A stretch of DNA of 64,000 nucleotides from Thunnus maccoyii (lineage: Eukaryota; Chordata; Actinopteri; Scombriformes; Scombridae): NCBI RefSeq assembly GCF_910596095.1, contig NC_056533.1, positions 4,277,501 through 4,341,500 of the forward strand, in the 5' to 3' direction. Shown piece after piece: positions 12,789 to 23,431 of the stretch. The position numbers and the translations under genes were made by a program. A model generated the notes under the pieces. The model ran no database searches. It was given only the letters and a program-made list of their open reading frames with translations, and had not been told where the DNA came from. The first letter of the stretch is position 1, and each line of letters opens with the position of its first letter.

Positions 12789-15469
12789 CATGTTTTTGTG
12801 ATACAGAAAAATGTAACTTTCATACCCACAATTCTGGCAATACTAGTACAGGATAATGACTTTTAAATGTGATGTAATGCATGAAAACACACAAATAAAT
12901 TCTATTCCCCAGGTCAGGAACCATTTTTTAATTCCTTTTTTTAAAATTTTATCGTACTAATGTCTAACAAAAGCAAGAAAGCATCATTTATAATTAAAAC
13001 AAATAAAGATACAGATGAAAAATTCAAAGTTTCAGTCCAAATAAAAGGTCTAAATTCTCATAATTCACTCCTATCATTCCAAGATAATGTTGATACAGGG
13101 AAGACTAGTGCTGGACATGGAGGAGATAAAGATGTAGTTGGGGGTAGTGGAGGTGATGGGAGTGAGTTATGCGTTGATGTGGTGGGAGAAGTGATGGTGG
13201 ATGGAAATGCGTAGTATGAAGGTGATGATGGAGGAGGAGGCAGGTGTGTTGGAGGTGGTAGTCATTGTGCTGCCAGCCATAATCATTCACTTTTTAAAGC
13301 CATAATGTGTGTGAGATCCCAGAATAAAAGGATTCTCCTCCTGAAATGACATGACTGCTGAATGTTTAAATGAGTCAAATCCAACAGGTGACTGATGGTG
13401 GTGGCATGTGGTCTGCTGCTGTGTCAATTTGAATGATGCACTGCCATCTAGTGAGCAAGACTGAAACATGTTGAACACAGCGAGGATGCTTGTGCAGTTA
13501 CCAAGGCAACTCCACAGGAGTTGACAGTTAAGATTTCTCTGATGTGCCTTTAAAACTGTGTCAGAGTGGACAAGTTCAGGTGAGTGACACACTGAAACTT
13601 ACCCGTGCTTGATCTGTGATAAAATAATAGAAACTCAAGGCGATTCCTATCTTTTTCCAGAACTTTTTCCAATATTCCACAGCCTTCCTCAGCAGATGAA
13701 ACTTGTCATCATGTGACATAAGTTTGGATGGAATTTTAAATTTTATTCTTTTTTTTTTTTACTGTAAAGCACTTTGTAACTTGTGACTTGAAATATACAG
13801 TGCTGCAATATTATTTATAGAGAAGCTGTTGTGTCATGGTCTAAATCCTGACTGCTGAGTTTGTTGTACAGTATTTATCTCACGCAGTTGGGAATTTACT
13901 GGGTCTGTAGGAACAGTTTTGACATCAGATGGTATAAGACGCAGGAAATGAAAGAGGTGGTGCTAGTAGAACACACAGAAGAAGAGAAAGATCTATTTTA
14001 CCTTCACCCTTTGATCTCCTTGAGTTCAAACTAACCAGTTACTGTAAACCTCTCTTTGACCTACAGGTCTCAGAAAAAAAAAGTATTGCCAAAGTGGTGA
14101 AAATATCTGATATGTCTACTGAAAGGGTGTAGTAGTACATATAGACAGATTAAATTCAATCATAGTTAAAAGCCCCACATATATCTGATGTAGGGGATTA
14201 TCATAATAGACTAGAGGGGAGAAAGGCAGAGAAATAATTTTTCAAGGACTTAACAATCTCCCAAAACCCCTCTATGCATCGCCACAGTTGTTTGCAAAAT
14301 AGGACAGTTAATAATCACGTTTAGCTTTTCTGATAAGACTGGCCTATAAGACTGATGGTTTTCTTCCAAGCTGCATCTCTAAAAAAATGTTTGGGCAGAA
14401 GCATGGATTAAAAGACCTAAAAGATCTGCAGCTTGTCTTAATAAGACTAATGTCTTGCCTTGGACTTGTCTGGACTGACTTGAGACTTGCCTTGGACCTG
14501 CACGTGTGCAGTGCAGGTTAAAAAACATCTCATAATTCTTCACCTTCACTGACACATGATGAGTAAACACTCTCACGTTTGATAGTTGGATGCATTTTGC
14601 AACACTTTCCCGATTTACAAACACAGCTGCTCACATATTGCACACGTGTCCCAGCAGCAGTTTGGCACAATGTGTGGGCATGCTTTTTGCTGCACGTCCT
14701 TTCCACACGTGGGTGTATCAAAAGTGTTTATTATGTCCCTGTATGTTTATGTCACTCAGATGAGTGTGTATGTTTATCAGCAGAACTCAGTAACCTCTGA
14801 AGACATTTATGTCATCTTTTCATCTGAACAAACTGGACAAATAGAATAATTCTGTTTGTGTTTGTTCAGCCTTCACCTGGGGCTGGGCAGGGGTGGAAGG
14901 TGGAGGTGCTGTATAATATGTCATTCCTACAGTCATCCTATTTTCCTATGTTTAGCATAACACACACCCCCTTGTGATGACATAGGAAGAGCTGGTTCTT
15001 TTGAAGTTGTACGTTTGCTTTGTCTATCGCCTCTCGGATAACCGCTGACCTCTGTGCCATAGGAAGAGGTTACTATGGTTCAACTTAAGTGTGGTCATTT
15101 GAGGATATATGTTAGATGTTTGACCTAAATTACATCGAATGAGACAGCATTGAATGCATAAGACACAAAATCTTACACAAAGGATATAATTCCTTGTGCT
15201 TACGTTACAAGATGACAAGATTCAGAGTGATGCAGGGGTCTGTTATGGAGCTGTTATATTAGCTTCATGCCCTGTCGGCTGATGCTGGATTGCCTGTAGC
15301 TATTTAGCTGATGTTTGCAAATTAATGGGTCAGTAATGGAAATTAAGTATACTGCACCTACCTGATGAACATACCTGATGCAAACAGCAACTACATGTTC
15401 AGGTTTACCAGGAGTGGTAGTAGCTGCTGTTCCTGAATAATTTTTCCCCAATCTTGAATTCTTATTTCT
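12789..15469. other. Non-coding; low-complexity GGTGAT block, otherwise nothing recognised
   Basis: It holds a degenerate GGTGAT/GGAGG simple repeat at 13105-13265 (giving a false histidine-rich ORF on the minus strand) and T/A runs. No exon with convincing splice sites and homology was found. Confidence 0.5.
13105..13265 (+). repeat. Degenerate GGTGAT/GGTGG repeat
   Basis: Purine-rich irregular units such as GGAGGTGATGGGAGTG, GTGATGGTGGATGG and GATGATGGAGGAGGAGG. Confidence 0.7.
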
Positions 15470-15824
15470 ATTTCTTAAAGATCCCCTCCAGACATATTGG
15501 GAGAGAATTAAAAAATTCTCTGCTTGAAATAAAAATTGTGTCTAATATGTTTTTTTTTCACAAAAAACTTAAAATACCTTGTTAAAATTATATAAATGAC
15601 ATCTACTCCCTTCGCCACTGAAAAATCTATAATCTATGAATTTTTTTCGTTTGAAAAGTTTCACTATTGGACACAATATGTCTCTTACTTTGCTTAAAAT
15701 TCTCATTGTAAGTGCACTGACGGTTTCCACATCACAAATATGTAAGTTTGCACACTGGACCAAGACCGGACAACCGCAAGTTGTGATGTCACAAATCATG
15801 CTCATAGGTAAATCCCTTTAAACA
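15470..15824 (+). repeat. Dispersed repeat family R1, copy B (truncated at its 3' end)
   Basis: It contains GGTTTCCACATCACAAATAT, CACACTGGACCAAGACCGGA and AGTTGTGATGTCACAAATCA in the same order as copy A (reversed) and copy C. It stops after ATCCCTTTAAA, where a different repeat starts, so the GAGCACAGAGAAAC block of the other copies is missing. Confidence 0.75.
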
Positions 15825-16312
15825 CGCAATATGTAATTTCTGCCACTAGGGGTCTCTCTATCAAAACAATAACAAAAGACAGAGCTTGGTGACCTTGTGA
15901 AGTAGTGTGGGGTCATGGGAGTTGTTGTCTTCATTGTTAAACAACCAGATCCAGACGTTCAGGATGTTTTTACCGGGAGGCGACTTATCCGCAGAGGTCT
16001 CCTCCTCTCTAAAACAAATGTACACAGGGATTAAAACCAGTAAAAACACTGAAAGAAGCAGTTTCTTGTTAAAAACCAGTGTTTCTCCGAGGCTGTTGGG
16101 CAGACACAGGATGTCCTGGACAGGCTGCTAGCTGAGCTGCTGCTAACGTTTGCTCAGCTTGTTTCTCTGGTAACTTAAAATCCAGACGTCCAATGGCTAA
16201 AATCCTTCATCTGGTTAAAAGATATAGTTAAAAACGACCAAGATCTGAAAAGGTTATCCTAAAAATGCGGCTTAAAACTAAATAATAGTCAATTTATGAC
16301 AGCTTCTGGAGG
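15825..16312. repeat. Teleost interspersed repeat copy (ATATGTAATTTCTGCCACTA type)
   Basis: It contains ATATGTAATTTCTGCCACTA, GGTCATGGGAGTTGTTGTCT, GGCGACTTATCCGCAGAGGT and ATCCTTCATCTGGTTAAAAG, which I recognise as an abundant non-coding repeat of percomorph genomes. It follows directly on truncated copy B of R1, which suggests it inserted into or beside that copy. ORFs in it are spurious. Confidence 0.65.
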
Positions 16313-16317
16313 ACAAC

Positions 16318-16434
16318 GTATTATCTTGTGTGCGTATACTCTTTGGTAGACGCAATTGTGGCAGACAACCACAACGCCGACACATGCACACAAGACAATC
16401 ATTATCCTGTGCACGTATACTCTTTGGTAGAGCA
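16318..16434 (+). repeat. Imperfect direct duplication, about 82-bp period
   Basis: Two copies of a roughly 34-nt unit. ATTATCTTGTGTGCGTATAC followed by TCTTTGGTAGA (from 16320) recurs as ATTATCCTGTGCACGTATAC followed by TCTTTGGTAGA (from 16402). The spacer between copies is not repeated. Confidence 0.8.
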
Positions 16435-19189
16435 GTATGACGCCATTGACAGGAAAACAAATGAAACAGACCGTTAGCTTGATTAAAATTATAGATTGTA
16501 AATTGTCGGAACATTTGGGATAATGTAAGCACACAACTCAACAAAAAATATAACATAGGTCTAGTCATTCTTAGACATGCGAAATAGTTACATATTATAG
16601 CTTCAACTCAGATGTAAGGTGAGTGCCTTCATGGTGAAAGGCTCTAAATACTAAAGTACCCAGCCTTGCTATTGCTATGGAGAAGAATCCAGGCAGCAGT
16701 GTGAATCAGAGTGAATTCAAAACGCTTCATAGTTGCTAGATTCATCTAAAACTGAGAGAAAATAAATCAGGATATAATTTGATTTAAACTGCATATTATA
16801 AAACCTGTTTCCCAACAGCATGATATTTAACTTTAGAACTTTAAGTTCTGCTATTTGACGTTTCTCATCAAAATGCACCTTGGTAGTTTTCATAGTTAAC
16901 ACCTCACCTTATGTACACAAGCTTGTACCTCTGATTTTTTTTACAGAGCCAAATATTTTCTAACACTGTTGTTAATCTTTTAACAACAGTGTTTCAAGCC
17001 CGTCTGAAACTGTGAGTCGTCTAACATTGTCTATGAAAAAAATGAATGAATTTTACCTGCAGGTTACCCAAAATACCTACTCTCACTTTACAACTTGATT
17101 GGATCAGTTTGCCCTTCTTCACTTTAGTATACTTTAAAAAAGTCTGTGTCAGACTGTCTAACAGTGATTTCGTATTTCTGAAATAGCCAGGTGTGCGGAG
17201 GTGAGAAAGTCACCCAACTACTGTGTGTCTGTGACTTTTTGTGTACAACTGAGTGCAACACCATGAATGCCTTTGAGGAGAGACTGTCTCTATGTGTGCC
17301 GTTATTTGTCTGATTCATTGCGTCAAGATTACGAAGACAAAGATTACGAGATTACATCAAGAAGACAAAGAGTTCTTGGAGAACACTGCACTTCATGGTC
17401 AGCCGAACAAGGCGGAGCTTACTGAACAGTTTCGTATCCATGGAGATATTGCATTACCTGGTTGGTGTTTTAAATTTGAATGTGCTTAAGTGTGTTGCCG
17501 TAGTTATTGTCTACAAATTTTCTGCTGAGTTTCACTCTATCATTGTTTGATTATGAATGATTCTCAAAGTGTTTAATTGGCCCAAATAAGATCACATGTT
17601 TCTAAGCTTGGTTTGCTCTCAGTTGATCATCCACACCTACTCTTTAAGTCTTAAGGACAATTTTTTTTTGTCAAACTATTGTTTTCAAGATCAAGATTTA
17701 AATTTCACACTTCAAGTTCAATGAAAGTTTTCCTAACTTTTTAAAAAAATCATTATAAATTTTTAAGTCCACGTGTTAAAGGCTTTACACTGAAGTTGAC
17801 CTACATGTTGACCATCCATCAAATGATGTTCTTTCCTGTGAGTCTGGCCATCACTTCATGTTCTGTACTGTTGGAAACATTTCAGGTGAGTCAGACGTGG
17901 GTGAGCTGTAATCTTCTTTCTGCTGGAGTCTGGCCAGCATGTCCATACATCTATTTTGCTAAAAGTGAAAGCTCTTTGCAAACATGTTATGAAGTTTAGG
18001 GTATCTCTTCTAAAACAGAAAATGACCTTTGAATTATGTGTGCTGTACATAAACAGAAACTGGTACAAAATCATTAATGTCACTAGGTCCTTGTAAACAC
18101 TGTCTGATACTGTAGCTATATGGACTCAGGTAACAGCTGAAGGCACTCTCTGCAGTAAAATAAACTTTTTTCATCTTTGATTGACACATCATGTTATCTG
18201 TGCTCCTGATTGGATTATAGTCTTTTTGGAAATCACCACAATGGACTTCAAGTGAAGCTTTTCCTTTTCTTTGCACCAAACACCCAGTGCATACAAACTG
18301 GGCTAGAGCAGCTGCCATTTGCACAGCTGTGTTGCTCTGGAGTACTGCCAGTGTTTTTGAGTCCACACGTGCTCAGTAGCAAAAGAAGACATTACACACA
18401 TTACACACACATGCAAACACGCACACGAGCGATGACTAGAGGGAAATTTTGTGCTGACTTAATTTAGAAATATTCTCTCTGTGATCATATTTCTTTAATG
18501 CTATAGTAAAACTAAAAAGCATTATTAGCATTGATTAACTCTTCTACTCCTTCACTGTTTAGTTTGGGCATGTGATGTCTTTTATAGAGTCAAATGGTTG
18601 AATTCTCATCTTGATGCCATGTAATGCTGAACAGAAAATATAATAATTAAAAGGCCACTTCACAGTTTTACACATCAAGATCAATGTTGATGTTGATGTT
18701 GTCTTCTGGAGGATTTTTGTCAAGTCTGACAAAATGACCCTGATGATGTCATCAACTTAGGGATCAGAGACTACACATTTACAACAGCAAGTGTGCATTA
18801 CAGACTTGATCCATGAATTTGAAAGATAAAAATGTTTAACAGGCAGGGAGGGTTTGAGGAAAGATGCTGTTGAGTTGCATCATGGGAATTGTAGGATCTC
18901 ACATTTAAATCTGTCTCTCACAAGTCCCAAAGTGCGACGCTTAATTGCCAAAGTATCACTTTCAGATATCAGAGATAGGCAGATGTTTATACTTTAGGTT
19001 ACAGACTTGCAGAAGATAGCTTCACAGAAAGGATATTAGACTTTATACCACAGTGTAACTACATGAGGTGTAATAATTTGATCCCTAAAACAGGAGACAT
19101 AAATTCAATTGGCTGCATTTCTTCCACAGGTCAACTTCAAACTTTATTGAGCCTTTCACACAGCAGATGTCATTATCATTTGCTTGTCA
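16435..19189. other. Non-coding; repeat fragment at 17187-17310, otherwise nothing recognised
   Basis: AT-rich DNA. The block at 17187-17310 is shared with 51900-52060 (see that entry). A short CA-rich tract is at 18394-18424. No coding exon supported. Confidence 0.5.
17187..17310 (+). repeat. Dispersed repeat family R2, copy 1
   Basis: It shares AGGTGTGCGGAGGTGAGAAA and GAGTGCAACACCAT, then a GAGGAG-GACTGTC block, with 51900-52060 in the same order and orientation. Function unknown. Confidence 0.6.
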
Positions 19190-19572
19190 AACACGTGTAA
19201 CTGATACCATTAATAACAGCTGAATTCCATTTAGCTGTTTCACAGCAGACATTTTGACTTGTCATTGTAGGAAATGCACAGGTGTTACTAATGAGATTAA
19301 CGATGGCTCTGTTCTATTCAAGTGTCCCAGTAAACCATGACAGTGTGACAGTGAGCCAGCGTGCACAATACCAGGACCCTGAAACTGAAGCAGCAAAATG
19401 GAATTCAGCCATCATTATTTTATTATTTACACCTGTGCTTTTTCTTCTGTCACATGTGAGAATGTCTTCAGTGAAAAGGCCTGTTGTCCATGCTGGCACA
19501 CCTAAATGTAACACAGTCCCCATTAATGAGATCAGTTCCACCTGTGCTTTTCCTGCTGTGCCCCATTTTACA
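19190..19572. repeat. Teleost interspersed repeat copy (AACGATGGCTCTGT type)
   Basis: It contains CTAATGAGATTAACGATGGC, GACAGTGTGACAGTGAGCCA, GCGTGCACAATACCAGGACC and AAATGGAATTCAGCCATCAT, which I recall as a recurrent teleost repeat. The overlapping 98- and 75-codon ORFs are by-products. Confidence 0.5.
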
Positions 19573-21929
19573 TCTTAATTCAAGACAGGTTTTGAGTCTA
19601 TGGATGACAAAATAAAGTATACTCAAAAAATCACTCTGCATACCAAAAAGTGATTGGTTTTTTTTAAAGTATGTTGTTGTTGGACACTACATGCAATGCA
19701 AAAAGGGATATGGAGGCATAACAGCTGCAAATAATAAAAATGAATTGTGATTATGTGAGACAGCTCCAGGGAGATCTTGAAGAAAAAAATACCTCTTAAA
19801 TTTTTGATTCTCCATCCATACATTTTGATTCTCCATGTGAACTTTAATGGACACAGTTTGACTGATGTCCATTGGTGCACAAATTGCATAACTTTCTGTC
19901 AGGACAAAATAGTAAAGTATTTTGATATCATTTCTAACAATGAAACTAGTATAGAGATTACAGACTTACATTACGTTGGTATGTAGTATGGTATTAATAA
20001 ACATAATTGCTGTCCTTACGTTCTCTAGCAATGTTTCAAGTGTTGCTCTGTCATCATGGGAAGGTCAGGGTGGACAGTGGGTGCACAGCGCAGGACCTTG
20101 ATACCAGAGAGCAGGTTTGTATCCTGAGTCCAGCATGTGGTTTGGTTTAGACAACAAAGGCACTTTGGTTAAGGTCAGTGAAGGATTGTGGTTTGGGTTA
20201 AATATTAATAAAGTCCACGTACTGTCCAGTGCTTCAATTCACTGCTGACTTTTTCAATATTTAACCAAAACCATGATTTTTCCCTATCCTAACGTGCATG
20301 CCTAAACATAACCATAGAACATATTGATCATGTTACCCTGTGTCAAATCTAGACTTAATTGCTTTTTAGTATTTTTATTTTAGATTGTGCTTTCATGGTG
20401 CATATTCTTTAATTAAGTTTTATTAAATTATTAGGTTCTGGGCAAATGATGGAATTTATAAAGAACTTATAGGTAGTCTTCCACTACCTGAAAGATACAT
20501 ACAGTATTTTTAAATTCTGGTTGGATCAGTTAATAGATCCAACCGATCTGTTTTATTAGAGCAGTCTGAAAATAACTCCATGTTCTGGAAAGGTCAGCTA
20601 TAGCTTCTCTTTTTTCACTGGTCTGCAGTCTGCTGCACTTGCCTCTACTCACTATATTATGTGTGTGACTTTGCCTTAGAGAAATGTTTGTCAAACTAAA
20701 TCACTAATCTGTATTATTGTTGCTGATCATCCCACATCCAAACCCTCCAGCTGTGTTTTCACAGCTGTTAGAGAGAAAACACCACTAGATGGGGGTTCAG
20801 TGACATACAGTGGCACCTCCTCTTTCCTGGTAGCATCAAAACATTTTTGTACTTGGAACTGACATTTTGCTTTCAAAGGCTATCAACACCAATGATAAGC
20901 AATCAAAGCTGCTCATGTTTGCTATTAGCTTTCTCTCTCCCTGATAGGACAAAAATCTAAAGACAAGTTAGTTCAGCAGATTCACGCCACACTGGTGCAA
21001 CCTCAGCTCATCTCTTCACTTGTCTTACAACGCCCTCTGCTGTTAAATGTCACAATCCAGCTAAAATATAATGAAGAGGATTTAATCAAAATCAGAATGA
21101 CAATAGATGTAATATCCATCTCGTGATGCAAGATCAGGGTAGTCTTGCTCAAAAGTTTTCCCTTAGACACTGTTGATAGAACTAGCAGATATGACTGTTG
21201 CTGCTTTAACTAATTTGTACAGATGAGTGGAAATGCATAAGAATTTAAGGCCACTGAGACACTTAATGATACATGTGTGTCTACTGCGCAGGTACATGGG
21301 GTTCACTTCATTCAAAAAGAGAAAAGAAACGGCCCAAACACAGACAATGACTACTTTATTTCATTCAGTGATACCCAGATTTTTTCCATTCTTTGTATCA
21401 ATACACTTGATGGATGTGGATGATCATATTAAAGGCACAATTGTAGAGATATTAATCATGATATTAAGACTATGTTCATGTTTTTTGCTTTTAGGATTGG
21501 CAAGATGAGGTTTATATTAACCTTTGGTGTAATAACAAAGGTTGTTAAAACTGATTTTGTTTTTAAAAATGCTTTTTTTTCTTTGCTCAGTCCTGTGTAC
21601 AGAACTAATCTGTCCAGATTTAAATGTGGTAATAGTCATAATCTGACAATTTCAAAGAAGTGATAATAATTACATGACTATATATGTGTCAACACCTGGT
21701 GCTTTACTGTATGTTTGCCAGGAGATCAAGGTGAAGAGTATAGGCTGATATATACTTATTGCTCATCTTGAGTTTGACAGAATGTGATGCAGAATTAATC
21801 TGAGCACTGTTAAATTTGAAACATTATCTGATACCATGAATATGAAAAACTTAACCAATTGCTAATTTTGTTAAAAGACAGTAAAATGGTTTGCTTTTAA
21901 TGAATAGTTACTGATGTGCTTGCATCTAT
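19573..21929. other. Non-coding; possible foldback remnant at about 20035-20330
   Basis: The stretch 20035-20330 contains AACCAAAACCATGATTTTTC, CCTAACGTGCATGCCTAAAC and its partner GGTTTGGGTTAAAT, like the interior of the terminal-inverted-repeat element at 33533-34098. I could not define its ends. The rest is unique AT-rich DNA. Confidence 0.45.
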
Positions 21930-22713
21930 TAGGCGTGTGCCCAAATACAAATACGCTATTTGGCAAAGCACAAATAGTGGGGTTTTTACAAATATTTGTT
22001 TTGTACAAATATTTTAAAAAATATTTGTTTTCAGGAAAAAAAAACAACATGTCAAATACCAGTGCGCAGGTCAGTTACATCACTATCTTAGTCTCTCTCC
22101 TCTGCTCCGCTGTTGTGTCTATCAGCAGGTCTCAATAAGGGGAGTCACATCCACCTGCTACATGACACACATTTCCTTATTTGGACATCACTCCCGGAGT
22201 TGGGGGTGTTCCCCAGAGATAAAGCTGAGCTACTGACACACATGAAGTGCTCCCAAGGGACTCTCCATAACCTGTTGTTCCCCTTCTCCTTTCCACAAAG
22301 TTAGGTTGTAAAAAAAGGCAATAAATGAAAAATGGAAAACAATAATCACCTTTGAAGTTCTTCCCTACATGTTACACAGTGTGCTATCTCTGTGTTATAG
22401 GTGTATAAATAGGTAGAGGTCTGTCTGCAATGAGGCGATGAGTAAAGTTTTAGCTCAGTAGACAGCGCAGTCATCTATGATCTGAGAGACTCCAGTTTGA
22501 GACCCGATGTGGGGACCTCCTTCATAAGGTAGGTTATTCATGAACACTTATTGTAACACTTTGATTTTCTAAAATGAAAAGCATAATAAAAACAAAAACA
22601 GGTTTTTAAGCCTCTTTCCACTTTTATTTGAATACAAATACAAATACAAATAATTTTGCTGCCTCAACAAATACAGATACAAATACAAATACTGGGCCCT
22701 CTGCACATCCCTA
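21930..22713. mobile_element. Non-autonomous hAT-like element, long copy
   Basis: 784-bp element with inverted termini TAGGCGTGTGCCCAAATAC and a right end GCACATCCCTA. It is flanked by GCATCTAT (21922-21929) and GTGTCTAT (22714-22721), an 8-bp duplication with 6 of 8 matches. It shares blocks such as GGTGTTCCCCAGAGATAAAG, TGTGTTATAGGTGTA and the subterminal ACAAATACAAATAC array with the shorter copy in lto1 intron 4 (26358-26794). It contains a tRNA-like segment (22444-22525) absent from the shorter copy. It encodes no transposase. Confidence 0.85.
22444..22525 (+). other. Degenerate tRNA-like segment inside a hAT-like element
   Basis: TAGCTCAGTAGACAGCGCAG resembles the tRNA D-arm / RNA polymerase III A box, and AGTTTGAGACCC (22494-22505) resembles the B box (GGTTCGAATCC), spaced about as in a tRNA gene. 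Acceptor-stem pairing is not evident. Best read as a decayed tRNA-derived (SINE-head) piece; not a functional tRNA. Confidence 0.5.
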
Positions 22714-23042
22714 GTGTCTATGTATAGGCTATTTATTTATTTTCTTATCATTTTTGTCTTTTTGCCCATTACTGGGTCACAAGCGTTTTCACTATGTCCA
22801 CATACGTCCTTGAGGAGTCACTGTGGAACAACTATTTTTTCAATGTTTTTTTTTTATAATAACAATCAAACTGCAATATTATCATTATTATTTTAGTTTA
22901 TTTTCCAGCACTGAGTGGAAAGTGCACTCACCGTATGCGTTGCAGAAAGGCTGGCTATTCACCTCCAGACTGCTGGGGGGCAGCACTGCTGCGATGAAGG
23001 AGGAGGCACAGCCGGCTGATGAGTGGAAACACTACAGTAAGC

Positions 23043-23252
23043 CAAATCTTTTTTTTCTAGGATGGCGAAGTCATGACCCGCCCTACTCTACCTCTGATTG
23101 GCTAGTACTCGTTGCCTTCGTTGATTGGGTTGGCTAGGTTTAGGCATGCGGAGTGACATTGGTTAGGGTTAGGGTAAGAATATCAAGGTCAGCCAATCAG
23201 AGGCAGAGTAGGGCGGGTCATGACTTCGCTGTCCTAGGAAAGAAAATATTGC
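23043..23252. mobile_element. Foldback / MITE-like element in the lto1 promoter
   Basis: Two inverted arms, 23057-23103 and 23191-23237, match at 44 of 47 positions (for example AAGTCATGACCCGCCCTACT). Weaker pairing continues outwards. The element is flanked by 11-bp direct repeats CTACAGTAAGC (23032-23042) and CTACAGTGAGC (23253-23263) with 10 of 11 matches, a likely target duplication. The centre holds GGTTAGGGTTAGGGTAAG. It contains four CCAAT/ATTGG pentamers (23097, 23124, 23158, 23193). The near edge is only 121 bp upstream of the lto1 ATG. Confidence 0.85.
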
Positions 23253-23372
23253 CTACAGTGAGCTTTTAACAGCCCGCAGTTTCCGTCGCTGTTGATTAAA
23301 GCATCTGGCGCACAGGACTGACCAAACTTTGTGAACGTGTTTTCATATAACACACCTGTAAATTAGGTGGAG

Positions 23373-23431
23373 ATGGCTGGCGGCTGTGAGAATGACGACA
23401 TGTTTGATAGCATCATCATGGCGGAGGAGAG
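23373..23431 (+). CDS. lto1: lto1 coding exon 1
   Basis: This exon encodes residues 1-19 and two bases of codon 20, with the family-typical acidic start ([11 protein letters not shown]). The donor is GTGAGT at 23432. The upstream in-frame TAG at 23364 fixes this ATG as the start. Confidence 0.95.

Noticed and set aside
22444..22525. Functional tRNA gene
   Set aside because: Only A-box and B-box resemblance. The acceptor stem does not pair and the segment lies inside a transposon copy, so I call it tRNA-like only.
23161..23176. Interstitial telomere repeat (TTAGGG)
   Set aside because: Only two degenerate units in the middle of a foldback element; similar CCCTAACC motifs occur inside other elements here, so it is part of the element and not a telomere relic.
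1..23372. fgf19, fgf4 or fgf3 exons
   Set aside because: Expected from mammalian synteny, but no FGF core motif could be read on the plus strand; reported as absence only.
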